64,000 nt of DNA from Piliocolobus tephrosceles (GCF_002776525.5 NC_045439.1:122027226-122091225), one strand, 5' to 3'. Positions 33,529-59,030 are shown, counted from the first letter of the stretch. Program-made: numbers and translations. Notes: generated by a model from the letters alone, not told the origin.

Positions 33529-33831
33529 CTGGCCAGGCGTGGTGGTTCACATCTGTAATCCCAGCACTTTGGGAGGCCAAGGTGGGCAGATCACCTGAGG
33601 TCAGGAGTTTGAGACCAGCCTGGCCAACGTGGTGAAACCTTGTCTCTTCTAAAAATACAAAAATTAGTTGGGTGTGGTGGTGCACGCCTGTAGTCCCAGC
33701 TACTTGGGAGGCTGAGGCAGGAGAATCGCTTGAACCCAGGAGGCAGAGGTTGTAGTAAGCAGAGATTGTGCCACTGCACTGCTGCCTGGGTGACAGAGTG
33801 AGACCTTGTCTCAAAAAAAAAGAAAAAAAAG
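33529..33831 (+). mobile_element. Alu, full length
   Basis: GGCCAGGCGTGGTGGTTCAC through to GCTGCCTGGGTGACAGAGTG and A-tail. GATTTAAAGCACT occurs immediately on both sides (33518-33530 and 33831-33843), a good target-site duplication. Confidence 0.94.
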
Positions 33832-33844
33832 ATTTAAAGCACTA

Positions 33845-35240
33845 CCTTCTTACCCAGGTGTGAGTTATAAACACACATATGCCACATGGATACACTATTC
33901 ACAAAGACATCACACACCTCTACATGTGGGGCACACACACTCACTAGCCACCCTGAATCTCATGAAGGTTCCACCAGAAAACCTTCCTTACAGTAGGCAC
34001 AGAGAAAAAAGCATAGTCTTTGAAAGTACATATGTAGGTCTATCAAATCAGACGAGCATTTTAGAGAACTTCCTCGAGGTGCCAATTGAGTTAAATTTTT
34101 TTTCTTTGTTCTGTGGAGTTCAAAAAGTTAAATCTTAAATAGGATTTACTGTAGCAAAGGAGGAGTGTAGAGAAAGGAGAGTCAAGAAGAGGGAACAGGC
34201 TAACACATTTAGGAAACTTCAAGTATTTCTGTAGGCTGTCATGAAGAGTTTTTGGCAGGGTCAGGCAGGACATACAGCCAGAGAGCAGGCAGAGCCCAAA
34301 TGCCAGTAGGTCTGATGTGCTAAGCTGAGAGATTACAATTCTATCCTGAAAAGGAGCCACTCAGCACTTTCAGGCAGAGATATGACATCAAATCTGCATT
34401 TTAGAAAAACTGATTCAGCAGCACAGAGGATGGACTGATAACAAGGGATGAAGTGGAGAACATGGAAAAGACTTTCAACAATCTGGAGAAGAAATTCGGA
34501 GTTTGAATTCCTAGTGGCAGTGGGAATAGAGAGAGTATTTAAGTGAGTTTAAGAAGTGAGGAGGAAATAGTGCCACTCACTACAATAGAAAACATAAAGG
34601 CCAATGTTTAGAGAGGATGGATGAGAGAAAATTTATAACTTTTGGCTTTTGGAGTTTGAGGTGTCTCAAATACCGGGTGATATCCAATAGGTGCTTGAAT
34701 ATGTATGTGCATGTGTATTATTTATTGTTATTTAAGCTTGCAAGACATCTGGGCTAGAGATATAAAATTGGGTGTCATCAATTTACAGGTAGTAATTAAA
34801 ACAATGAGTGTGAATGAACTCACCCAGAGAAAGTGTAATGCCAGATTTGTGGGCCAAAACAGCTCTGAGGAGCTCCAACTCGAAGCAGTTGAACGCTTAG
34901 ATTTAAACATTCTCCCAGGAACAGTGTGTGAAGTGAAAAAGCGGTGAGGAAAGGACCCTGGAGATCACCAACATTTAGGGGTGGAGGTGAACAGATGAGA
35001 AGAGAGAGGCAGAGGTGCAGGAGAAGAAGCCAGGATGGGGGTGTCAAGTATAAAGAAGTGGGTAGAGTCAAATGCTTCGGAGGTTAGAGAAAATGACAGG
35101 AAACTCCACCTGTTAGATTTGACATATAGAAGGGTGTCGGTGTGGCCAGGGTGAGGTCAGAGGAGTAGTGAAGGTGCGGGTTTCTGACTGTTAGAGAACC
35201 CTCTTCCACTAACTACACTACATTTTGAGTTGCCAACTGG
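33845..35240. other. Intergenic sequence upstream of RABGGTA
   Basis: Contains a stretch at about 34200-34720 that resembles the unassigned ancient repeat at 9.84-10.35 kb (TCCTGAAAAGGAGCCACTC, GACATCAAATCTGCATTTTAG). No coding exon or RNA gene recognised. Confidence 0.4.
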
Positions 35241-35249
35241 CACGGTCCT

Positions 35250-35815
35250 CCCCACTATTTCACATGCACGCTACAGTCGCGCGTGCGCACTCGTACACAC
35301 CAGGTGGCTAACAGGTACGAGGCGTTTCCGGACAGCCAGCGCAGAGCCCCCGCGCACGCGCCTCCGAGCCGGCCTCCTCCGCCGCAAGTCCCTCCCCAAG
35401 CCTGCAGAGGGCGCTGCGTTTCGGTGAGCCGGGAGGTGGCGCCGCTCTAGCCAGCGCCTGGGCTCTGTGGCGGGCGCCGCAGCTCCGCATCCCCCGCGCC
35501 TCCTCCCAGCGCAGGTGGGTCCGCCCGCGGGGGGGCGGGGGTGCCCGGGAGCCGTGGGACGGGCGGGGAGCGGCAACCTTTGGGGCGCAGAGTGGTCCCT
35601 AACGTCCAGGTGCCCCGGCTCGGGCTCTGGCCCGGGCGAATCGGGCTGTAGGAAGGGCCATACGGATGGAAGTTCTAGTCCGGGTGTTCGCTTCTTGCTG
35701 AACGCGCAAAGCCTGTCCCAGGACCTCTTTACACCCTGGGGGTCTCTGCCCAGGCACGCTTGCTGCTTCCGGGACACCGCTGTGGGCGGAGCTAGTAGGG
35801 GGCGGGGCTACGTGA
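35250..35815 (+). promoter_or_regulatory. RABGGTA: RABGGTA CpG-island promoter and non-coding exon 1
   Basis: A sharp rise in CpG and GC content compared with the flanking spacer. A donor CCCAGCGCAG|GTGGGTCC ends a probable non-coding first exon at 35515; its start is unknown. The first bases of intron 1 (35522-35575) are strongly G-rich. No TATA box seen, as is usual for housekeeping genes. Confidence 0.75.
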
Positions 35816-35888
35816 TTGACACCTCTCTCCTCAGACTTCGAGGGCTACCACTGGACCCTTCCCCTGTCTTGAACCCTGAGCCGGCACC

Positions 35889-38800
35889 ATGGTGAGAACC
35901 CTGAGCCTAGCCCTTCATCTCCGCACGCCCGCGCCCTCACCCGCAGTGGCCGTGCACTTGGTTGCCCCATATGAACCTAGGGCTCCACAGTGTGGGGCTT
36001 TTGCAGGTCAGCTCCTGCAAGACAACCTGCACTCTTCCAACCCGTTCATCCTTATAGCACGGACGCCTGAAGGTGAAGACGTCAGAAGAGCAGGCGGAGG
36101 CCAAAAGACTAGAACGAGAGCAGAAGCTGAAGCTATACCAGTCAGCCACCCAGGCCGTCTTCCAGAAGGTGGGGCCCTCAGAGGTAGCCCCGACCCCAAG
36201 TAGCTCCTTTAGTACAGTATGGAGGCCAAGAGCTGGTCCCTAGAGTCAGACTGCCTAGATCCAGTTCTGGGTTCTCTCACTTATAACTGTATGACTTTGG
36301 GCAAGTTGCTGGATCTCTTTGGGCCTCAGTTTGCACATCTGTAAAATGGGGCTAATAATTGCACCTACTGCATAAGGCTGTTGTGAAGATTAAATGAGAG
36401 AATACCTGTAAGGCCATAAAGCATGGTTCATAGTACCTGTTGTATAATGTGGGATTCACAAGAATATTGGGTGGTTTTAAGTTTACGTTATTTAGTCCTG
36501 TAGTGGGAAAATGATATGATCTCTGACCCTGCCACCTATCTTCTCAGCGCCAGGCTGGTGAGCTGGATGAGTCAGTGCTGGAACTGACAAGCCAGATTCT
36601 GGGAGCCAACCCTGATTTTGCCACCCTCTGGAACTGCCGACGAGAGGTGCTCCAGCAGCTGGAGACTCAGAAGTGCGTAGGGATTCAGGATCTCAGAAGC
36701 CTGCCCTGGCCCTGTGCCTACACTGCGTGGGTCCAGGGTTGGAGGAGAAATGGGGCAGCCATTGGCATAGATGGAGGACAGTAGGGGGCTGGGTGCAGAA
36801 AGTTAGGGGTGAGCTGAGGTTGCGTGTAGGAGAGCCCTGACCCCCCTTCCCTTTGGGGTACAGGTCTCCTGAAGAGTTGGCTGCTCTGGTGAAGGCAGAA
36901 CTGGGCTTCCTGGAGAGCTGCTTGCGGGTGAACCCTAAGTCTTATGGCACCTGGCACCACCGATGCTGGCTGCTAGGCCGCCTGCCTGAGCCCAACTGGG
37001 CCCGAGAGCTGGAGCTCTGTGCCCGCTTCCTGGAGGTGGATGAGCGGAACTGTACGTGCCTGCAGATTCTGTCCCCACAGCCCTCACCTGCCCACATTCT
37101 GGTACTGGGGCCTCAGTAAGGCCCAGAATGGGGAGGGATATCCAGGATGGGTCCACTGAGCTGGTGCTGAAAGGGATGTTGGAGCCAAATGCCTCCTCTG
37201 TGGAGTGCACTGAAGTGTTTCTAGGGGTTCTCTGAGGGGACTCTAGGGGTCCCAGCCAGGTAGCTCCTCTTGCCCTGCCTCTAAGATATGCTGTCACCTC
37301 TTCCCTCCAGTTCACTGCTGGGACTATCGGCGGTTTGTGGCCTCACAGGCAGCCGTGCCCCCTGCAGAAGAGCTAGCCTTCACTGACAGCCTCATCACCC
37401 GAAACTTCTCCAACTACTCGTCCTGGCATTACCGCTCCTGTCTCTTGCCCCAGCTGCACCCCCAGCCGGATTCTGGACCACAGGGGCGCCTCCCTGAGGA
37501 TGTGCTGCTCAAAGGTAAGCAGGGTTAGGGGTCCTCCTTCCTACAAAAGGGAGGACTCTGCAGTGCCACCCTTCTAGTCCCCATGCCTGATCCTGTTCCT
37601 GAACCTGTCACTCAGGTTTATTGAGCACCTACTTCATGCCTGGCTCCAGGGGTGCCTAAGAATCAGTCCCTGACTGCAGGGAGCTCAAGTGTCTGATGGG
37701 GAGGATAAAACTGACATACGTAGCCCCTGTGCAAGGACAGCATATAAGTGACACTGGGGGCTGGAAGTACTCCAAGGAGAGGTGGTAGGGTGTTGGAGTG
37801 GCCAGGAGCCCACCAGTGTCCTGACCACAGTCCCATGCCTCCCGGAACCCTGCAGAGCTGGAGCTGGTGCAGAATGCCTTCTTCACTGACCCCAATGATC
37901 AGAGTGCCTGGTTTTATCACCGTTGGCTCCTAGGCCGAGGTAAGCACTGAGGAAAGGGGCTGGGTGTTTAGGGCTTAGTAGGAATGGGAGAGGGTTTAAG
38001 GAAATCTGACACTGTGTCTCCCTGCAGCTGACCCCCAGGATGCACTGCGCTGCCTGCATGTGAGCCGGGACGAGGCCTGTCTGACTGTCTCCTTCTCTCG
38101 GCCCCTCCTAGTGAGTCCTGCAGCTTTTGTCAAGAGCACTGTGGGATTGTGGGCCTGGTGCTGATGGAGCTGAAGTCTGTCTTTGTCCTTTGTGCCAGGT
38201 GGGCTCCAGGACGGAGATCTTGCTGCTCATGGTTGATGATTCTCCCCTGATTGTGGAGTGGAGGACCCCAGATGGCAGGAACCGGCCCAGCCATGTCTGG
38301 GTATCCCAGGATTGGTGGGGCAGAAGTGGGATCTGGGGCAGGGCTGGGTGGGACAGTCAAAAAAGTAGTTAGGCCAGGGCATTTCCTTGACCCAGTACTC
38401 CCAGCTCTGTGACCTGCCTGCTGCCTCCCTCAACGACCAATTGCCCCAACATACATTTCGCGTCATTTGGACAGCAGGTGATGTCCAGAAAGAATGCGTG
38501 CTTTTAAAAGGTGATGGAACCTGCAGCCTCCACCCCTTGCAGCAGTCCCCATCATTCTTTTCCTCTCCAGGGTGCACCCTTCAACCATCTACTCTTTCCC
38601 CAGGCCGCCAGGAGGGCTGGTGCCGGGACTCCACCACGGACGAGCAGCTATTCAGGTGGTGATAGGGAAGCACAAAACAAGGAGAGGGGCTCTGGACTCT
38701 GGGCATTAGGCAGCCAGGGCAGGAGGTTGGGTCCTTAAGGAGCTGTTTCAGTCTAGATACTGGGGATGTTGACCAGTGCTTCAGGGCTGTGGGCCTCAAC

Positions 38801-41397
38801 ACCTCCCTACCCTGCCCACCCTCAGGTGTGAGCTGTCAGTGGAGAAGTCCACAGTGCTGCAGTCTGAGCTGGAATCCTGTAAGGAGCTGCAGGAGCTGGA
38901 GCCTGAGAATAAATGTGAGGCCCCATTCCATGAGAGTCTGCTCCCAGAGCCCGCTGAGGGAGCCCCTTTCCAGTGTGGCCCTGAGAGGACAGCAGGAGGG
39001 CCTCAGGAGGGTGGGAGCAGAGGAGGATCCAGGAGAAACCCTCCTTTTCCCCGCCCTCTCCTCAGGGTGCCTGCTTACCATCATCCTGCTCATGCGGGCA
39101 CTGGACCCCCTGCTGTATGAGAAGGAGACCCTGCAGTACTTCCAGACCCTCAAGGCAAGTTGTGCCCACAGAACAGGCCAGGGGGAGGCCCAGCAGGCAG
39201 GAGGCAGGCGGCTGACATGCATACCCTGCCCACCCCATCCACTCCAGGCCGTGGACCCCATGCGGGCAGCATATCTGGATGACCTGCGCAGCAAGTTCTT
39301 GCTGGAGAATAGCGTGCTCAAGATGGAGTATGCCGAGGTGCGTGTGCTGCACCTGGCTCACAAGGTATGAGCTACCACGCACGCCTTCCCCTGGCCCTCA
39401 TCCTGCTGGCCTCCCCACGTCCCTGACTTTGCCCCCAGTCTCAGGTGCCTTCGTGGACTTCCTCCCAATCAAGATAGAGTTCATCCCTCCCTCCCAGCTT
39501 TCTCCTCTTCCAGGCCTTTCTGTCACTCAGCCAATTCTTCTTCTTGTCACTCACTTTCAAATCCTGAGTCACCAGGACCTCCTTGTGTTGCTTCTTCCCC
39601 AGGCTGGTCACAGCTTCATCTTCCTTCAGAATGACCCCTAGCCCACTCCTCCCACACATTCCAGCACATCTCACCCTGGAGCAACCCCCAATACCTGAAG
39701 GCCAAATACTTTCCAGAGATTCCTGAAAGGTTGTCCAGGCTCCACTTTTCCTAGTCCTTCCCAACACATTAGTTTTATCACATTACCACAGCCCACCTCC
39801 ATTCCTGCCAAACTCATCTCTGCCTCATCAGGACCAGTCCCCATGGGGGACCAGTCTTTGTTTACCCAGCACCCTCCACTGGCCCCTGTATCTCTGAACT
39901 CCAGGCCGCCTCCTCCTCACCCACCCCACTGGTTACCCTACTCACAGCACTCACTGTCCCGTGTCATGTACTGCTGTGGACTCTAAGGTCAGCTTTCCAT
40001 ATGCTCCCATCCTCTCCTTGGCTGGGGTCCCCAAGGGTCTGTGGGGCACAGAGGGCATGTGCCTAATAAATGCTGGCTGAAGACCCTCTCCCAGGTCTCC
40101 TGGGAAGCCCATCACCTCCTTCCTCCCTTCACCCCCTAGGATCTGACAGTGCTCTGCCATCTGGAACAGCTGCTCTTGGTCACCCATCTTGACCTGTCAC
40201 ACAATCGTCTCCGAACCCTGCCACCTGCACTGGCTGCCCTGCGCTGCCTTGAGGTAAAGTACCCATGTCTCCATCCCTGTCATGGGTGGTTCTTTTCCTC
40301 TTCCTCTACCTCAGAAGTCTGCCCATCCTACAAAGAGATGTGCAGGACCTTCCACCTCAAACAGGTAACTGCGTGCCTTCCACCTCCATCACGCAGCCTG
40401 ACCCTGTGAGCCCCTCTGAGCTCCTCAGTTGCTAACCATCCCCGGCTAACAGCACCTGTCCTGCCTCCCTGCCCTCCCTGCCCCCAGGTGCTGCAGGCCA
40501 GTGATAATGCCATAGAGTCCCTGGATGGCGTCACCAACCTACCCCGGCTGCAGGAGCTGCTACTGTGCAACAACCGTATCCTTCCTTCTGGGTGCCTTTC
40601 AGACAGTGGGTAAGGTGAGGTGCCACCCTGGGGAGGGACAGACAGCAGGCAGGGTATGTGCCACCCTCTGGCAGGGCAGGAGACAGGGACTCTGTAGTGT
40701 GAGTTGAAGGGGGAGAGCCTGGGGCTGTTGGGCTATCACTGACTTGCACTAGTGGAGTTTGGTAGAGTGTAAGTGACTTTCTTAAATCAGAGTTCCACCA
40801 CAAATGGGCAGCCTGCAGCTGTTCTTCAGGTCCGTGTAGTTTTTTGAAAATCAGGAAGTTTCATACTTTAAAAAACATCTAGAGTTCTGATTCTCCTCTT
40901 AAAAATTGGAAGTTAGAGCAACCTTACACTGGTATTTTCACTCAGCAGCCCTTGGTCATTGCTGAATAGTAAATGTCTCTTTGGACCAGGCTGGATTTCC
41001 ACCTTATCATACCCTCCACCACTCCCTGATACTACACCAGTCTGCTTGGGGTGTTGCGGCTCATTCTTGCTTGGCTGACCCTGTGGGCAGATGTTTGCAG
41101 TCCCTGCCTGGAGCCTGACTCCCTCCAGGGAGCACATGAGATGCCCATCAAACAGACTTCCAGGCAACAGTCCCCGGCTCTTGAGGGTACACAGGAGCAA
41201 ATGAATTGGGAGGAACCTGCCAAGCTTTCCTTGACTCTCCTGCACAAGGCCTCCAGCAACCTGCAGCGCTCCAGCCTCTTGCCTCCTGCCCCAGGCTGGT
41301 CCTCCTCAACCTGCAGGGTAACCCGCTGTGCCAAGCGATGGGCATCTTGGAGCACCTGGCTGAACTGCTGCCTTCAGTTAGCAGCATCCTCACCTAA
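35889..41397 (+). CDS. RABGGTA: RABGGTA, Rab geranylgeranyltransferase alpha subunit, complete (16 coding exons, 567 aa)
   Basis: This is the alpha subunit of geranylgeranyltransferase II, which with RABGGTB and a Rab escort protein attaches two geranylgeranyl groups to Rab GTPases in the cytosol. Coding exons: 35889-35891 (ATG only), 36058-36168, 36548-36672, 36864-37051, 37311-37514, 37856-37939, 38028-38110, 38199-38300, 38405-38510, 38604-38655, 38826-38914, 39066-39154, 39248-39364, 40140-40253, 40488-40575 and 41249-41397 (TAA). They sum to 1704 nt and 567 residues, the human length. His2, known in the rat enzyme to contact the catalytic zinc, is kept. Prenyltransferase-alpha repeats have WNCRREVL, WHHRCWLLG, WDYRRFV, WHYRSCLL and WFYHRWLLG. 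An Ig-like insert and a C-terminal leucine-rich region (THLDLSHNRL, LVLLNLQGNPL) follow. One intron is GC-AG and one is U12-type. Confidence 0.96.
36210..36440 (+). repeat. MIR SINE relic in RABGGTA
   Basis: AGAGTCAGACTGCCTAGATC, TGACTTTGGGCAAGTTGCTG, CCTCAGTTTGCACATCTGTA and GTTGTGAAGATTAAATGAGA give a near-complete MIR in the intron after the MHGRLK exon. Confidence 0.85.
39155..39247 (+). other. RABGGTA: GC-AG intron of RABGGTA
   Basis: The exon ends ...ACCCTCAAG and the intron starts GCAAGT, not GT. It ends CACTCCAG before GCCGTGGACCCC. Only this split keeps the QTLKAVDP frame. The remaining bases fit the strong AAG|GCAAGT context usual for functional GC donors. The intron is 93 bp long. 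Confidence 0.92.
40576..41248 (+). other. RABGGTA: U12-type (minor spliceosome) intron of RABGGTA
   Basis: The donor reads GTATCCTT at 40576-40583, the full U12 consensus. TTCCTTGAC at 41227-41235 is a textbook U12 branch site, with its A (41234) 14 bases before the acceptor AG at 41247-41248. A polypyrimidine tract next to the AG is absent. The split codon C|GC restores Arg in NNRLQQPA. Length 673 bp, last intron of the gene. Confidence 0.93.
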
Positions 41398-41440
41398 GAG
41401 GCCCTGCCCCCTACCCTTGCCCTTTAATTTATTGGGACTG

Positions 41441-41446
41441 AATAAA
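41441..41446 (+). terminator. RABGGTA: RABGGTA polyadenylation signal AATAAA
   Basis: AATAAA lies 44 bp after the stop codon, giving a very short 3' UTR. Confidence 0.8.
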
Positions 41447-41999
41447 GAATGGAGAGGCCCTCTCAGGCTACCAACCTGTTGTCACTGCTACCACTACACC
41501 ACTACCTTCATCACTACAGCCATTTATTTTTGGAAAAGAAAGGGAAGAGACATGGGGTGTTGTCAGCTCATTCTTTCTGCGCCATCCTGTTGTTTCCTCT
41601 CAGGGAGAGCCAAGGCCTCAGTGTCTGGGGCAGAATTCAGGGTGAGGGCTGAGCTTGTGTTTACCTTCTGGTTTGGGGTTGGGGCTGGGACTGGGTCTAG
41701 ATTCCAAGCAGGAACAGGGCTTGGGATCAGGTTTTGCTTCTGGCTGAGCAGAGCCTGAACACAGCAACTGTGAGTTTCTTCAGCTAGAAGCATCATACAA
41801 GTTTTTCCCATGACCCCTGCACCTTCCAGATGTTCTCTCTGCCCTGGCCACCATTCACCATAGCTGAGGAGGCTCAGGGGCTCCATGTTCCCAGGAGTGG
41901 GCCAGGGTGCTCTTGCTCCGCCCTGCCTGAATCACAGTATCGGTCCCCATGGGTAGCATTCTACGGTTGAAGTACCTTTGAGAATAGTTGATACCATTT

Positions 42000-42120
42000 G
42001 ATCCTCACAGTCTCAGGGATGAGATTATTAGGCCCAGTGTTCTGATGAGGAAACTGCTGTTGAGACTTGCCCATGGTTCTTGGCCAGAGCGCTTCAGCAC
42101 TGAAACCAAAGTTGTCTCTA
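42000..42120 (+). repeat. MIR-like SINE relic
   Basis: CCATTTGATCCTCACAGTCTC, GAGATTATTAGGCCCAGTG and GATGAGGAAACTGCTG are MIR-like, in the RABGGTA-TGM1 spacer. Confidence 0.55.
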
Positions 42121-42328
42121 CCCTTGGTCTAGGATTCTAGACTCATGTTCTTGCTTCTGTATCACTAAGGAATGGTTGGGCAGCGGCCTGGCCTCAGCTC
42201 CTTGAGGTCCTGAGCTGAGTGTCTGCTCCCATGGTGTCCCCCCACACATACCGTGTACACACCTTGTCCTGACCTAGACAGTCCTGAGTGGTGGTTGGGG
42301 GAGGGGACTGGCTCAGGGGTTAGGGCAC

Positions 42329-42335
42329 TGACTCA
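42329..42335 (+). promoter_or_regulatory. AP-1 consensus about 1.5 kb upstream of TGM1
   Basis: TGACTCA, the perfect AP-1 site, lies about 1.5 kb before the inferred TGM1 first exon. An AP-1-dependent distal element at roughly this distance is reported for the human TGM1 promoter in keratinocytes. Whether this is the same site is inferred from position only. Confidence 0.5.
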
Positions 42336-43820
42336 AACCTGGCTGGGTGGGGACAGAAAGATTGATTAAAGCTAGGGAGAGAGTGTGACAAAGGCATCCT
42401 CCTGGTTCTCTGGGATCCGCCTGGGTCCACGTGTGCTCACACACATCCGGACAACCAGGGCCCTGCCCCTTCCCGTATCTGCAGTGATGCAGAAACACCC
42501 AGCCCCTGCACAAAGCCCTCTGGCTGACCTGCCTGGAAGTTTGATATCCAATGGTGTGTCTACTGAGGGTGTTGGAGGTGGGGCACTTGCCCCCACCCCC
42601 AGGCAGGTTCTGGTGCTTGAAGCTGGACAAGAAAAGGCAGTGTGGGTGGGGAGGGCTCCCTGCCAGTTCCTGGGGCTTTTCTGTCCCCACTCCCCACGGC
42701 GCCTCCCTGCCTGATGCACCACCAAACAGCCCCTCCTGGATTCTGCTTCCTTGTGTCTTCTTGTCAACCTGTTTTCACTGTCTTCTGCTCGGCGTCCCGT
42801 GGGCAGAGCTGGGACACCAGTGGGAAGGAAAGAAAGAAGGAAGAAGCCCCTGGCTGACAGGCCCAAGGACAAGACCCAAGGAGAGCCTCCCTGAAGATGC
42901 CTAGCCTCCTCCTCTCTGCCTTGGGATTGCCTCTGTGCCATCCTTGGTGTTTCCCCAGTGTCGGGGTGGAGTTAGGATGCACACAGCACAGGTGCCTGAG
43001 CCGGTTGGTCTGGATTCCCAGGAAGAATTCCAAGTTGGAGAAAAGGGAATCCTCGAGTCCAAATGAGCAGAGACTCCTCTCAGTGAGAGAAAGGGACTCT
43101 GTACCCCTGGAAGGGGGTCTCAGTTCCCACCCAAGCCTGAGTGGAAAGGCGTAAGCCTCCCCCAACTCCCCAGGCTACAGTGGGGGTGGGGGACGTGAAA
43201 TGAGATTGCTCCTACTCTGATCTCCCTAATCCCAAACTTGAGGGGCAGCTCACTCATGCCTGGGGCTGTAGAGCAGCTGAGAAAGAAGGGACAGACTTGG
43301 GGGTGCGGGGAGTCAGAATATCTGGTAGAGCCAGCAGGTCAGGGGTTAGCTGGTAAAGCCAGTCTGAGGGCCTCTCTGCTGATGTCACCAGTCTGCAACC
43401 TGGGATCCCGGGACCTCCCTGGGCAGGATGAGTTCCAGCACCAGGCCGCTCGGCCAGTTTCACAGGGCTGAGCCTGGCTTGGGCTTCATGGAGCTCGGTA
43501 GCAGGAGCCTGTGAGAGCAGAGGTAGGCAGCCTGAGCTTGGGACCAGAAGGTCGGCCAGACAGGGCTATGGGTGGAAGGACCTGCCTGCCTCGCTGCCCT
43601 TGCAGCTTCTTCATCCGGGAGAAGGGGCTCCTCACATGCCCAGTCTGGCAGGAATCAGGCTGGTGCCAGGGGCCATCACACAGGTGGATCCCACCAAAGC
43701 CCAGCTTAAGCCCAGACAGACCTCACCCCTCCTCCCTCCCTAGCATCTTCTCCCCATTTCCCACTCAGAGGCCTTGCCTCTTCCCTCCGCCCCTCACAGC
43801 TGTTTGGCCCCTCCCTCCCA

Positions 43821-43826
43821 TATAAG
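43821..43826 (+). promoter_or_regulatory. TGM1: TGM1 TATA box
   Basis: CCCATATAAGTCAC carries a TATAAG core. The following region has a good donor (GCTGCCAG|GTGAGG) at 43912/43913, so a start site around 43850 and a short non-coding exon 1 fit. A TATA promoter suits a tissue-restricted gene, unlike the CpG promoters of its neighbours. Confidence 0.75.
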
Positions 43827-43849
43827 TCACTTACCAGGCCTGTCCCATC

Positions 43850-43912
43850 CATCCCGACCTGTTCCATCTCAGCCCCGGGACTCAGTGCTGCGGTTGCCAA
43901 CACTGCTGCCAG
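43850..43912 (+). other. TGM1: TGM1 non-coding exon 1 (start approximate)
   Basis: Placed between the TATA box and the donor at 43913. Intron 1 runs 43913-44642 to the acceptor before the coding exon. The left edge is estimated at about 25-30 bp after the TATA box. Confidence 0.6.
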
Positions 43913-44644
43913 GTGAGGGGCCACCACGGGCACTGTGGTGCTGAGCCCAGGTGGCCCACACTATCGGAGGCGGTGCCGGGATCCAGCAAGGTGGGGTGTG
44001 GGCCAACTGTGTACCTGTCTGCCCCAGCCAGGCTGTTCCCCAACACCAAGGCTCTGCTTTCCCTGGACTGGGCACAGCTCCGGGCACCTGCCATGCCCTA
44101 CCCCTTCTGTGGGGTCTTCCCTGACTTGGGAACGCCAAGGACCCCAGGCCCCGGGGCCACCTGTCTGTCTTGTGAGGAACCTTGAGTTGGGGAATTTCTG
44201 CTAACAAATGAGTTCTAGAAGCTGTCAGTATTGTGCACCTCTAGACTGCGGAGCCAGCAGGTGGAGGGACCAGGCCCAGGGATGCTGGAGCACCCTGATG
44301 TGTGTGCAACTGGGTCTTGAGGCTGTGACAAGTGTCCATGCAGGGAACTATGTGGATTTCCTGGGATGGATCCTTGAGTGGGTTTCTTCAATGGGCAGTT
44401 TTTCGGATGTGGTTTGGTGGGAGTGAGAGGAAGGCTTTTCTCTGCAGTGTGAGAAGCTTCTCTGGGTGAGTCTGAATGGTCTTCGGGGAGGGTCTCTGGA
44501 TGTTTTTGGAGAATCTCTGGGCCAAGGTGGGATTGTGTCAGTCATCGGGCTGGGACCGAATCAGCTGTCTGGATGGAGGGTTTCTGGGTCAGCTGGCTGG
44601 GGCTACCTGGGTTAAGGAGCCACCCCCGCCTCTTCCTAACAGGC

Positions 44645-58406
<13,762 letters not shown>

Positions 58407-58562
58407 CCCTGTGTCAGGAGCAATCAGACTGGAGTCAGATGAGCAAGGACACTGCCCCAAGATGGGGGCACACTACAGAGCAGCTCCCCGGGAGCTCAGG
58501 TGGGGAGTCCAGAGCTCCTGGAGAGGGAGTCAGTCTTCATTTGCACTAGGGGCACAGATGCT

Positions 58563-58568
58563 AATAAA
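58563..58568 (+). terminator. TGM1: TGM1 polyadenylation signal AATAAA
   Basis: AATAAA lies 157 bp after the stop codon and is followed by a T-rich/GTCC stretch; the only canonical hexamer just past the stop. Confidence 0.8.
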
Positions 58569-58844
58569 CTGTTTTTTAATGAAGCTGCTGCTCTGTCCAT
58601 CTTTCAGTCCATGCCACACCAAGACGGATGGAACCATGGTCTGTCCCAGGGCTGCACATGGCCTTTCTGTATCATCCACTGACAAGGGCTGGTATCCCTC
58701 ACCAGAGAGAGGGAAGCACAAGGGAAGTTGAGGCTCAGAAAGACAGAGTTGATATTCTTTGTATAACTCTCTTCTACCTGGAAATTTTCCTGTAGATGAG
58801 TTTTAGAGGATTTTGGCTTTGGTTTGAATGAAACTGTTCCTATA

Positions 58845-59030
58845 CCTCAGGGTTTTTCAAGTGTAGTGTCTACACCACCTCTATTACAATCACTCAGACG
58901 TTTATTAATAATCCAGATATATGAGCCCTAGCATAGACTTCATGTGTCAGAATCCCTGTCGCAGAGGCCCAGAACAGACTCACCAAGAGTTTGACTCCTG
59001 TGTATACTAAAGATCAAGAACAACGCCCTT
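58845..59030 (+). mobile_element. MER5-like hAT DNA transposon relic
   Basis: CAGGGTTTTTCAAGTGTAG at the left, TCAGAATCCCTG in the middle, and ACTAAAGATCAAGAACAACG at the right match the layout of short non-autonomous hAT elements. Diverged, downstream of TGM1. Confidence 0.5.

Noticed and set aside
41051..41758. 235-codon open frame over the end of RABGGTA
   Set aside because: It crosses the last U12 intron and the true last exon in another phase; a shadow of RABGGTA.
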